Positions 8,785 to 19,199 of a stretch of 64,000 nucleotides of DNA are shown here, piece after piece (position 1 is the first letter of the stretch; the number at the start of each line of letters is the position of its first letter). Origin of the DNA: Aculops lycopersici (taxonomy: Eukaryota; Arthropoda; Arachnida; Trombidiformes; Eriophyidae); NCBI GenBank assembly GCA_015350385.1, contig WNKI01000003.1:1645730-1709729 (forward strand). The letters run 5' to 3'. Under the pieces are notes generated by a model that did not search any database, was not told where the DNA came from, and saw only the letters and a program-made list of their open reading frames with translations. Made by a program: the position numbers and the translations under genes.

Positions 8785-11700
8785 ATGATGCATTCAATGA
8801 ACTTCTCTTGGACTGACAGTAGCGACAATGACGCCACTGAAAAGCTCAAGAGTTTCATTGAGAACTTTCTCAACCAACCTGATGATAGGGAATATCCAGA
8901 TCTATGCCAATTACCCGACTTGACAGAGAGAACTTTATTAGAGAATCTTAAAGCTCGATTCGAGAAGGATCTTATATATACTTATGTTGGCTCCATTTTG
9001 ATTGCCGTTAACCCCTTTAAATTGATACCTATTTATCAACCTCACATGAACTCTCTATATCAGAGAACCTCAAATCGTTTAAGCGATCTACCACCTCATA
9101 TATTTGCAATTGCGGCTGCCTCATATAGTCAAATGTTAACCAAACAAGAGAACCAAACAGTTGTCATTTCAGGCGAATCCGGTTCGGGCAAGACAACTTC
9201 CACAACCCTACTATTGCAACAGTTGAGCTCACTATCCCAGTATGCTTTCAGAAGTGGTGTTGAGGACACATTATTAAGCGCTGGTCCAGTAATGGAGGCT
9301 TTTGGTAATGCTAAAACTCAGCATAACAATAATTCAAGTCGATTTGGCAAATTTATTCAAGTCATTTACAGAGAGAATGGAATGGTTAACGGAGCTATTG
9401 TTCAAAAGTATCTCCTTGAAAAGTCGCGCATTGTCTCTCAATCCGATAACGAGCGTAACTATCATGCATTCTATTATCTATTAGCTGGCGCTTCGCCCCT
9501 CGAAAGAGAAGAGTTTAATCTGACGAGAGTCTGTGATTACTTCTATTTAAACCAAAATAGGCGACAGTTTGAAATAAATTATCACGCCACAACCGCCGAG
9601 GCGGAAGGAATGAACCGCCTTAGAAAGTCGATGGAAATTGTCGGCTTCTCACCCGAGAAACAACATAGGGTTTTTAGTGTATTATCAGCAGTTTTACATT
9701 TAGGCAACTTAGAATTCTCAAGAAAGTCAAACTACCATAATGATGACTTCGTGCAAATCAAAGATCCATCCATAGTGACATTCATATCCAAATTATTAGG
9801 TCTTAAACCACAAACCCTATTGAATGCGCTCACTTCAAAGCGGACACGAGCTGCGAGAGGTGAGATGTTGCACTTTTGTTACAAGTATCATGAGGCTGTA
9901 GCCACCCGTGATGCAATGGCCAAATGTTTATACGCTGCCCTCTTTGACTGGATTGTGATGCGAATCAACCAAGCCCTACTTTCAAAGCGTGATAGCAAGG
10001 ATTTCAAGGGAAACTACATAGGTATTTTGGATATTTTTGGCTTTGAGGATTTCGGAGGCCAGAATTATTTCGAGCAATTTTGTATCAATTTCGCCAATGA
10101 GCATTTACATTTTTACTTCAATCAACATGTGTTCAAATATGAGCAGGAAGAGTATAAACGTGAGGGCATTGTTTGGAAGGACATTCATTTTGTGGACAAC
10201 ATCGAATGTCTCAAGTTAATCGAAGAGCGACCTAGTGGATTGTTATGCATCTTAGATGACCAATGTAACTTGAGTGGTGCCACAAATCAGAGTATGCTAA
10301 CCTCATTCGCCAACCAACATAGACACCACTCTCTTTTTGAGATGCCACCCTGCTTCAAGGATGCCTTCATTATAAAACACTATGCAGGCAAAGTGAAATA
10401 TCAGATAACTGACTTTAGAGAGAAAAATTCAGACTTAATGAGACCAGATATTGTTGGTGTTCTAAAAAGCAGCAACCTGACTTTTGTGAGAGAATTAGTT
10501 GGCACTGACCCATTGGCAATGTTCAGGTGGCAAATATTAAGAGCTTTCTTCAAGGCCTACTTCTTTTTTAGCAAAATACGTGAAGCTAGCTCGGCGCGTG
10601 CCGGCATTGCAATCAGAACTCTAACAAGTTACTACTCAATCCATAGTCCAAATTATAATCCTCATCAAAGATCCCCCTTGTCGTGCATGAAACATGGCGA
10701 GGACAAGCAACCATGTGCCACATTTCTTAAGGAGATGATATTACAGAAAGCAGACAAAGTTATTCAAAAGAGAACAAATCAACGCCTTAACAAGATTCCA
10801 TCTTTCAGAGATAGACCAGAAAAAAGTATTAGCCTATTATTAACTCTTAAATCATTGACAACTCATAGAGGAACAAATTATCTAAGCCGGACAGCCTCTG
10901 CCAAAAGAACGCCCACCGTCACGGCACAATTCCAAGTATCACTACATCAATTATTAGATACATTGAGTAGAGCAAATCCATATTTTGTTAGATGTATCAA
11001 GTCAAACAAGGACAAGCGAGCGGATCATTTTGATGATGTTTGCGTCCTACTCCAACTTCGATACACTGGAATGTTGGAAACAGTGAGAATTCGCCAAAGT
11101 GGCTATCCAGTTAGACTTCTATATACAGAATTTGTCCAACAGTATAGAATTCTATTGAAACAAGGCACAAAAAGTGACAAGTGTGATATCAAGGCATTCC
11201 TTGAAAGATTAGAGCTTAACCCAGACAATTATCAAATGGGCATGACAAAGATATTTATGCGCGAAACTGAGAAGGTTAAATTGGATTTAATACTTCATGA
11301 AGAGATACTCAGAAGGATTGTTTGCCTGCAACGTTGGGTTCGAGTCTGGTTTCAACGACGATTGTACTTGCAAAAACGAAGTGCGCTTAGAACACAAGCA
11401 GCCGTTCGTAATGGACCACCTAATTCCTATTGGAACGTAACAAGAACTAGTGAGTTTACAGATTCAAACGATATCCTAATAACAGAAGTCCAAGAATTAC
11501 AGAGTATGGATATGTTTGTGTTTAAAAAGATTTATTTTATGGACGAGCAGAAGCGCCAGTCGTCTAAAGAATCAACAGTTGACGTAGTCTTCAAGCAAGC
11601 TCTTAAAGAGTTTAGACTTAATTTATTGAGCACCTATTCGGTTGCGAGCTTAGAGGGACCAATGAGGATAAGTTACAAGGATTTGATTGATCATTTTGAG

Positions 11701-12936
11701 CAGGTTATACTAAATGTCTGTCAGCAAGAGCAGTCGTGGGAATCCTTTCCAGTTATCATGGGAGTCAATGCGTTTCGAGGGTACCTAGACGAGTTTCGTA
11801 CTATAGCATCAAAGAAGGGTTTCGATAAGCTTGTTAATCACAATCGAAAGCGAGAGAATCCATTCATGCGCCGAGCTAACAAGAGAAGAATGAAGGAGGT
11901 CGTCGAGCGCCAAGGCCACAAAATGTTCATGACAATTGCCAACATTCCAATAGTTTGTGAGATATGCACCTCATTAGTCAAGTTAGGAAGCCGAGTATTG
12001 GTTTGCAATGATTGTAAACTTACCTGTCACAAGAAATGCATTGCCAAGGTTGTAGTATCATGTCGAGATAATAGTTTGATTCAACAAGGTAAAAAGGTAT
12101 TTGGTGCTCCCCTCGAGAGGCTAGTGACAAAAGAGGAGCGATTACCGTCAGTATTAGAGCAATTAATGACTGCCATTGAAATGAGAGGTCTTTATGTTGA
12201 GGGTCTCTATAGGAAATCTGCAACGCAATCCAAGATAAGTGAATTGAAACATCGACTAGAGGAGGATAGACATAATGTTGACCTAAACGACTATGGAGTT
12301 CATTGTTGGACCGCAGTATTCAAGTCATTCTTCCGTGAAATGCCCGAGCCACTAATGACCTTCCAACTTTACGATGAGTTCCTATGGGCAACAGCCATAG
12401 TTGATGTCCACGAGCGAGCTCAAGTGATCTTTTCGCACATTAGCAAGTTGAATCGTGCTCACTACGATCTTCTCGAGCGATTGACTTTCCATTTAGCTCG
12501 TGTTGCCCTAGTTGAGCATGCCAATAGGATGAGCGCCAGCTCTCTAGCCATAGTGTTTGCACCCTGTATTTTGAGGACCGATCGAGTAATGCGAGCTCAG
12601 GATAGTTTTGGCGACATAAAGAAGCAGACCATCTGCTTAGAGTGTATTATCACCGAGCGAATGAAGCAGGTTCGAGAGACCTTGGTTGATATTGATATTT
12701 TAGACCGAGCCACTCACACGGCTGAGGCGCAGCTTAGCAATATTCGTCGATCAGCTGTCAGTATCAAGTCCTTACGTCAAGATTCTGATTCTGATGTATC
12801 CCAAGTGGAGGAGGCTAGACTTACAATGCAAATTGAGTCGCTACAAAGCGAGAAGTCGCACCTGACCAACATGTTGCCCACTTTCCGTATGGCTGGCGCC
12901 TGTTCCGATGACGAGCTCGAGGCTGGCAACACATGA
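8785..12936 (+). CDS. Myo9: Class IX unconventional myosin (motor-C1-RhoGAP)
   Basis: Single-headed motor that also switches off Rho. One uninterrupted 1383-codon ORF. The motor covers about residues 45-840: P-loop GESGSGKT at 130-137, switch I NNNSSRFGK, switch II DIFGFEDF, and a long charged loop 2 around 610-720, a class IX trait. A short neck with one or two IQ-like stretches follows. An atypical C1 zinc domain (about 1044-1093) keeps all His/Cys ligands. RhoGAP is at about 1107-1290 with the arginine finger in GLYRKSA. Known class IX myosins have an N-terminal Ras-association domain and usually exceed 1900 residues; here only about 50 residues precede the motor core. Either that domain is lost or an upstream exon was missed. 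The C-terminal tail is short. Confidence 0.93.
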   Translation: MMHSMNFSWTDSSDNDATEKLKSFIENFLNQPDDREYPDLCQLPDLTERTLLENLKARFEKDLIYTYVGSILIAVNPFKLIPIYQPHMNSLYQRTSNRLSDLPPHIFAIAAASYSQMLTKQENQTVVISGESGSGKTTSTTLLLQQLSSLSQYAFRSGVEDTLLSAGPVMEAFGNAKTQHNNNSSRFGKFIQVIYRENGMVNGAIVQKYLLEKSRIVSQSDNERNYHAFYYLLAGASPLEREEFNLTRVCDYFYLNQNRRQFEINYHATTAEAEGMNRLRKSMEIVGFSPEKQHRVFSVLSAVLHLGNLEFSRKSNYHNDDFVQIKDPSIVTFISKLLGLKPQTLLNALTSKRTRAARGEMLHFCYKYHEAVATRDAMAKCLYAALFDWIVMRINQALLSKRDSKDFKGNYIGILDIFGFEDFGGQNYFEQFCINFANEHLHFYFNQHVFKYEQEEYKREGIVWKDIHFVDNIECLKLIEERPSGLLCILDDQCNLSGATNQSMLTSFANQHRHHSLFEMPPCFKDAFIIKHYAGKVKYQITDFREKNSDLMRPDIVGVLKSSNLTFVRELVGTDPLAMFRWQILRAFFKAYFFFSKIREASSARAGIAIRTLTSYYSIHSPNYNPHQRSPLSCMKHGEDKQPCATFLKEMILQKADKVIQKRTNQRLNKIPSFRDRPEKSISLLLTLKSLTTHRGTNYLSRTASAKRTPTVTAQFQVSLHQLLDTLSRANPYFVRCIKSNKDKRADHFDDVCVLLQLRYTGMLETVRIRQSGYPVRLLYTEFVQQYRILLKQGTKSDKCDIKAFLERLELNPDNYQMGMTKIFMRETEKVKLDLILHEEILRRIVCLQRWVRVWFQRRLYLQKRSALRTQAAVRNGPPNSYWNVTRTSEFTDSNDILITEVQELQSMDMFVFKKIYFMDEQKRQSSKESTVDVVFKQALKEFRLNLLSTYSVASLEGPMRISYKDLIDHFEQVILNVCQQEQSWESFPVIMGVNAFRGYLDEFRTIASKKGFDKLVNHNRKRENPFMRRANKRRMKEVVERQGHKMFMTIANIPIVCEICTSLVKLGSRVLVCNDCKLTCHKKCIAKVVVSCRDNSLIQQGKKVFGAPLERLVTKEERLPSVLEQLMTAIEMRGLYVEGLYRKSATQSKISELKHRLEEDRHNVDLNDYGVHCWTAVFKSFFREMPEPLMTFQLYDEFLWATAIVDVHERAQVIFSHISKLNRAHYDLLERLTFHLARVALVEHANRMSASSLAIVFAPCILRTDRVMRAQDSFGDIKKQTICLECIITERMKQVRETLVDIDILDRATHTAEAQLSNIRRSAVSIKSLRQDSDSDVSQVEEARLTMQIESLQSEKSHLTNMLPTFRMAGACSDDELEAGNT

Positions 12937-13015
12937 TTCAACCACCTGTCGTCCAAATATTCCGAGCTCTCATATATCCAGTAACCTCTCATATATATAA
13001 AATATATATATATTC

Positions 13016-13021
13016 AATAAA
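13016..13021 (+). terminator. Poly-A signal of the myosin gene
   Basis: AATAAA 80 nt past the myosin stop. A second AATAAA at 13251-13256 could be an alternative site. Confidence 0.55.
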
Positions 13022-13257
13022 ATACCGAGTATATAATATACCAAGTTTGTATATTATGTACATGCAACTGTCAAATAATCAAGCTCGTTGGTTAGTGTTT
13101 CTTTGCAGCAGACACCGAAACTTGATAGATTTTTTTAGCAGTCCACTCGGATCGGAAGTTGGTATGTGCACTAAGTCTCGGTTTCTGTATGCCCAAAAAA
13201 CTTGTACGGTTTGATCAATGTACACTGTACTGAACGAGTGTAAATATAGCAATAAAC

Positions 13258-13449
13258 ATGGCGTTTGGAGACGATGGAACGATGTGCAAGCTTGGGGTTG
13301 TCATGTTACACAATCTTCGACTGCAAACTGAAAGATGCAATGAGTTTAAAGCTGCTCAAATCACTTTCTCTCTCTATCCGGACTTGGATTTTCTCGATGC
13401 ACTACCACTGTTGCGAATCATGGCTTTCAATTTAATCAATGGAGCACAG
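13258..13449 (+). CDS. Orphan first-exon candidate, product unknown
   Basis: A 64-codon open stretch from ATG ends exactly at CAG|GTAAGT (intron from 13450), a full consensus donor in phase 0. The peptide is Leu-rich with two cysteines and no domain I recognise. I could not find a convincing partner exon in the next 5 kb. The ATG directly follows an AATAAA that may belong to the myosin gene, which argues against a real gene start here. Confidence 0.25.
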
Positions 13450-14326
13450 GTAAGTCTACCTATCGAAGACAACAACCCTAAACGTCAGCTCGTGAGACTT
13501 TTGGCCAAAGAGTCAAAATTCAATCTGTAATCCATCAATCCATTTCACATGCTTGTCACTTGAGAGAGCAAGAGATGGAGAAGCTAACAAAACTTCGTCT
13601 CGGTTGTCAGTAACGATAAACCGACTCGGTCGGCGCCAGACGGATGGATAGATGCATCAGTTTTCAAAGATTCTCATTGTTGTCACTTCAATTTGACAAA
13701 CTACATCACAAGAGGACGTTAAACTTCAAACCTCTAAAAGCGGCCGCCTCTTTTTCCCTCATTTGGCCTACGTGCCTCCAGATTGGTTGTCATCGAAGTA
13801 TAGGCCGTCGCCGCCTCTACCACCGATGATGCTACCTTGCCAGCTGGAGAGCCAAGCATGATGTGTGACGTCCACCTTTGTCTGTTCAACTGTGTCTGAG
13901 AGATAATGATGGTTCATTTGAGCGTCACTCATCGCGTCGAGTAAAGCGGGCTTGTGCAGTTTAGCCACTGGCAGCTGCAAGTGGCAGGTCTGGCGTGCTT
14001 TTGTCGACACTTTGTCGTCGACGAGTTGTGAGCTGGTGGAAGTTCGAAAAATCTCAAAGCTTAGAGGTTGACTTTGGTTGGTTTAAAACATTGGGATAAC
14101 TTGATACAAACACCGAGACCAACTTGGATGCCGATCGTACAAGAGAGGTGTCCTCGAAATTGGCAACAACATGAGCATCATCAACACCAACAACAACAAC
14201 GAGTCATTTTGTGTTCATTCTGTTCGATAGACACAAGTGGAGCAACACCACCGCTATCGTCAACTAGGGACAACTCGAGAGTTGCAGTTGCACGTTAGTT
14301 AGGCAACTAAACTGAGCACATCTCTT

Positions 14327-14349
14327 TAGCTAGCTAGCTAGCTAGCTAG
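14327..14349. repeat. TAGC microsatellite
   Basis: Nearly six perfect copies of the palindromic-type tetramer TAGC. Confidence 0.8.
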
Positions 14350-17300
14350 GGCAGAGCTGGTCACAGTTCAAGGGATTTACTCGTTGTTGTGTAGTTACTT
14401 GTCTTGTTGCAATCACTATTTTAGACACACGACCACCTCCCGAAGACCACAGTAGTGTCTATTCACGTCGCCACTTCTCCTTCGGCTACTGATAATGGTG
14501 CTGCTTCTTTCTCTTCTCTCTACTCTTGGTGCATTTCTTATAAACTCTGCCTTCTTGGCAAGTTAGTAGTCACTTCCCCGACCGGATGGTGATACAAAAC
14601 TCCCCGCTGTGTTCGCGCTCTTTATCTTCCTCCGGAGAGTCGCGGATGGTGACTAAAGACAAAGCATCTGTTACTGTCTCTTAGAATTGACCCATTCAGT
14701 CAGACAGTCTTGCAGAGCAGCGTGTAGTCTCCTCAACCATTCGGTGTGTGGCTAACATTTAGATTGCGCCTAGGCGGTGGCGCTGCATCCGCTTGTTGTT
14801 CCAATAGCTCATCTTCTTCAAGAGAAGAGAGTCGGAGAAGCAAAACAAGGACGAGGATCAATCGCCGCCTCGAAAGTCTCCAACAAACAACAAAGTGGCG
14901 CTTCGACATTTTTGTTCGCATCCAATTGCACCTCTTGAAATGCCTTCGTTACACATGAGTGGCCAACTCAAAGTCACTTCTGCGTTTCAAGTGTGCAAGT
15001 TTGGCTAGCTAACTATCCTCCAACTTCTCCCTGATTATTGCCTGCTGCTCTCGGCCCCTCTCTCGAGCTTATTCTTGCAGGCAGTGGAATAAGAATCCGT
15101 TGTTGTGTTGCCAAACTTGTCGAGTATAGCCTAACAAGATCTGCAGGCTCACGGGTAATGCCGCAATACAAGGATTCGACTGCACTCCAATTCACTCGAT
15201 ATCCTGCCATTGGTTCGCGCTCCACTGATTGTTCTAGCTCCTCTACCTACGAAGCTCCGCCTTTCGACTCTTCCGTTCCCCTCTCTTATCTTATGATGAA
15301 CACCAGCCACCCACCGATGACCCGCTGCTACTCCTCCTCAACATACTCCTTGTTTTCGACGAGTCATCTACTAGATAGTTGATACCATACTGCTTGTTTG
15401 GCTCGATAGCTCGCCTTGAGAGGAGCTAGCGTTGCCGCGCGAGTTGCATTTGCGAGTAAATCTAACGGAGTTAAGTTTGAGCTGCCAAGCGACCAGCGGC
15501 AAGGCCGATACATGAATCCCTGAACATTGAGGAGCTAGTCGATGGTCCGACATCAAGGTTTGCGCGCAAATGTTTGACGAGGAATAGAGGAGAGAAAGGA
15601 AACTGGACTTATTATTGCAGGTGCAGTGGCAAAGGTATTGGCATTAGTAGTGGTAATCATAATAAGCCCCACAGTATTATTTTTACTGGGCACTGCTGAT
15701 ACTAACTCCCTCCTATTGTGTCGTAGGCTAATCTCCTGGGGGCGATAGAGGAATTGTTGGTGTAGTACAGTGTGGAGAGTTACGGTGCAGTTGGTATTGA
15801 GTCACTTTCTAGTTGTCGGGCCGCTCCACGCAATTAGCAAGACAAGATAAACATTCAAGCTACTACTTCAACAACCACCACCAAGTTCAGCGCATACTAA
15901 CGAGGCCCCCGACAATTGTTGGTGTGGATGGTTGTGATTGTTTGTGTGGTGTCTTTGGAATCGATCATTCCAACTCAAGGTGTATCCTAACTAACTTATT
16001 AAGATTTGATTGTGTCAGTCCTATCAAGGTACTGGTGAGCATTAGATAGGGTCGAGTCCCAGGAAATCACCTGAAATACTTGAGCGAAAACAGAAAGCGA
16101 CATTTGCAATAATAACAGGTCCTGTCAGGATTCCTAGCGTTATATCGTCCGAATGATCTGGTGTTGCATTGATTGCAAAACTAGTTTTAGTGGTAAAGAT
16201 TGTTGTGGCTACTGACTTCTACAAATGCTGGTGGTTTTGGTCATAAATGATGAGGGAACTATGAGTAGTAAGAGTACGTATATTCTCATTTGAGCACTAT
16301 GCAGACTTTCAATAAGAAATAAGAGTCAAGTTTATGGTTCCCCAGATGACAATTCCCAGCTAGCACTTGTCACATGAGATTAATTACACCAGAAACGAAG
16401 GGAGAGGTACGATGACAATAGACTGTATCAAATTAGTTATTAATATATAGTATTTAATTGGAAAAGTAATACATTCATGAGTCGACAAGCTTAATAGATT
16501 GAATAGAAGGCGCAAGTAATCAGTTCGAGTTCAGCGTCACCATCGTCATGGTCACATTCTCTAGCGAACGTTTTTCCTGATTTTCCTCCATGTTGCATCT
16601 GCAATAGCAACAGCAACGGCAATATCAAGAGCCAACGCAACCGATCAGCAGCAAACGAGATCACAACGCGCAACGAACACGTACGAAGCGATCGTCGCGC
16701 GCTCTGTTAGTTGACGTCCCACAGTAGCAGTCAAATTAATAGTAAATTATCAATAACACTAACCAAAGTAGTGAAACTGAAAGTTCGACACTTATCAAAT
16801 TAGATTAAATCAGGCGAAGTGAAATCCAATTTATTTTAGGCTAACAACAACCGTCTTTATGAGCTTGTCACTACGTGCCACTTAGTTCATCATACACGTG
16901 CAAGAAAGTTGTACGAAGCGCACAACTTTGAGAGTGTATGAGCTTATCTGCCGGCGAATTGCTTGACTGAGAGCGAACTTTTTTGGTCCATCGAATGGGA
17001 CCTGCACTAACTGATACTAAAAAGAGCGCTATACTATACTGTTGACTCGTGAACTTTATTATTATATTATTTCGTTTTATATTATACTCCAAACAGATTG
17101 ATTTGTACCTGATTGCCACACTAGCTAATTTCACTTTCCGCCAGGTGGAACAGAGGGATGAAGTGTGTGTGAGAGAGAGAGAAGGTAAATTATTGAACCG
17201 AATGATCACATTGCAGCTTTGTAGCTGAGAGAAGATTCACGCAAAGTTGAGCAGCGCGACTGGAAAGTTAGAAACACAAAATATCAATCTCGAGTCGATA

Positions 17301-19199
17301 GATTGATAACAATTGAGGCTTAACCGCAATTCGCGATTTGAGTGCATTCACCAGAAACAAGTGAGCAAGCAAGCGAGCAATCAATTTGTTGTCGTGGACC
17401 CAGAGTCGTGAGCCAAATTGGTAGAGACAGGGTTTGCAATAACATTTTGCGGAAATATATATATAGTACCAAAGCATTTTGGATTTTTGTTTTTTGAATT
17501 TGGATTGTGCGCAAAAAAAAATATCAGACGATCACTCTATGGGTGCTTCTTTGACTGGCGCGCACGGGCAGATTGTAAACCAGAAAAATTAGTCCAATCA
17601 TTGGAAGCAGCAAGAATCCAAAACTTGAAGGAAAGAGTCCAAAAAGTACTTGAAAATACTGCTAAAGAATGCTATATATTCGTTGTGGCGCGAGGTCTCA
17701 TCAAGTTACATTTTTTAGCATGAATGAGGCTATTGATTTTGTAACTCATCATCGAGTTTCATCGAAAGTTGAAGCTTCTAGCTAAGTAAAGTAGCAAGAA
17801 CTCTTTGGTCCTCTTCAATTAAAAGAGAGAAGCATACGGAAGAAGCAAATCAAAAAGTAAGATCAGTGCAGCAATAGCATCAACAAAAGACCATCGGAGC
17901 TAGATACGCGAGTAGCCACTCAACTAAACTTCGCTCAACTTTAGCGTGACGTTTTCATGCTGGGCTAGACTAGATGATCGATCTGCCTAGCTACTAGGTC
18001 CAAGCGAGCCGAATCCGATCGATGAGCATAAGCATCTGCTAGATAAATCGAGCAGCTTGACTAATTTGAGCTTCGAGGTATCATGTTTCAAAGCTAGACG
18101 CCTGCAAGTTGATTCAAGCGACCGTTGAGTGTGCATAAATCTGCTAGTAAATATTGTTTCCACATTATGGTAAACCAAAGATAAACAGTAATAGGGACAA
18201 AAACAAGAGCAATAAAATAGTTTCTGCTTTTATTAGTCGCAAACAGAACGGGAATCGAATAATTTTGCGGCCAAAATCTTTTAGGGGGGAGTTGGAAATC
18301 AGATTGAGCTGCTAGTCGACGATCAACACCCTGAAGGATAGTGAAGATAAAGTAACGCTAAAAAGTGTAAGCGCATTTTTTACATCAATCTAGATCAATG
18401 CACGATAGAAGTGGCGGCAAATTTTAGCGAAAATTTTAATAATATAGCGAATAGTCGGTCTCTTGAGCAAGCTACTTAATATTACTCCAGCTTGAAAATA
18501 CTGGCTACCTACTAGACGGCGACAGAGTCTCGCGCAAATCCAACTCTCGAAGAGATTAACTCACTCTAAAACATTATAACGGTCTTGCATCTCGTTAAGA
18601 TTTTTGAACTGGAGAGGATAAAACTGCGCCATAGCTCTTAAAGGAACAAGCTCGCCATTCGTCAAGTTGATTGCGCATGTCCGCACGCCCAAGCGTCTAG
18701 TTGGATTTGGCCCCAAAACGCACAACTAGTGATTCACCAGCAGCAAGCTCGCCACTAGCTTACCAGTATTAAAGCTCATTCTCCACTTTTGTAAGCGCCT
18801 CACTTTGAGTCCAAATCTATGCGCGTTGGAGTTTTTAGGCAGAAGAACTAGCAGACAATGAAGAAAACCTCAAACATTGCGCTTTGTCAACAGACCCAAC
18901 GTTGAAATCATCCTCTAGCATTATAAACGTAGTTTAATTTGTGCTGATTGCTCACAAATATAACATAATAGCCCCAAACTAGCGAGCGAAAGTTCACATG
19001 CCTCCAAGCAGGAAGTATCAGCTAACATAGACAAATAACCAACACGTTGATCTACATTACAAATGAATAGTTGTGAAAGAAAAGGGAGTTGAAACGACCA
19101 AACAACGAGATAACATTCAACCACCGGAACATCTAACAATAACCAGACTAAATTTATCGTAGAAGATAGATAGTCTCAGAGAGCAAAATCAATTTCAAG

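Larger units (their letters stand above)
12937..19199. other. Long gene-poor region between Myo9 and alkaline phosphatase
   Basis: About 6.3 kb with no ORF that reads like a conserved protein, by far the largest gap in the window. It holds the orphan exon candidate, a TAGC microsatellite, many short open frames of random look, and AG-gctag-rich sequence. A frame at 17520-17720 could form a short Lys/Glu-rich helix but has no start or family support. It may hold distal control elements of the alkaline phosphatase, non-coding exons or an unrecognised RNA; I see no tRNA or rRNA. Confidence 0.4.

Noticed and set aside
15038..15382. 114-codon ORF in the gene-poor block
   Set aside because: Ser-rich random composition, overlapped by an equal ORF on the other strand, no splice or promoter support.
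17418..17723. 101-codon ORF with a Lys/Glu-rich helical end
   Set aside because: Starts in AT repeats and resembles no family; the helix may be chance.
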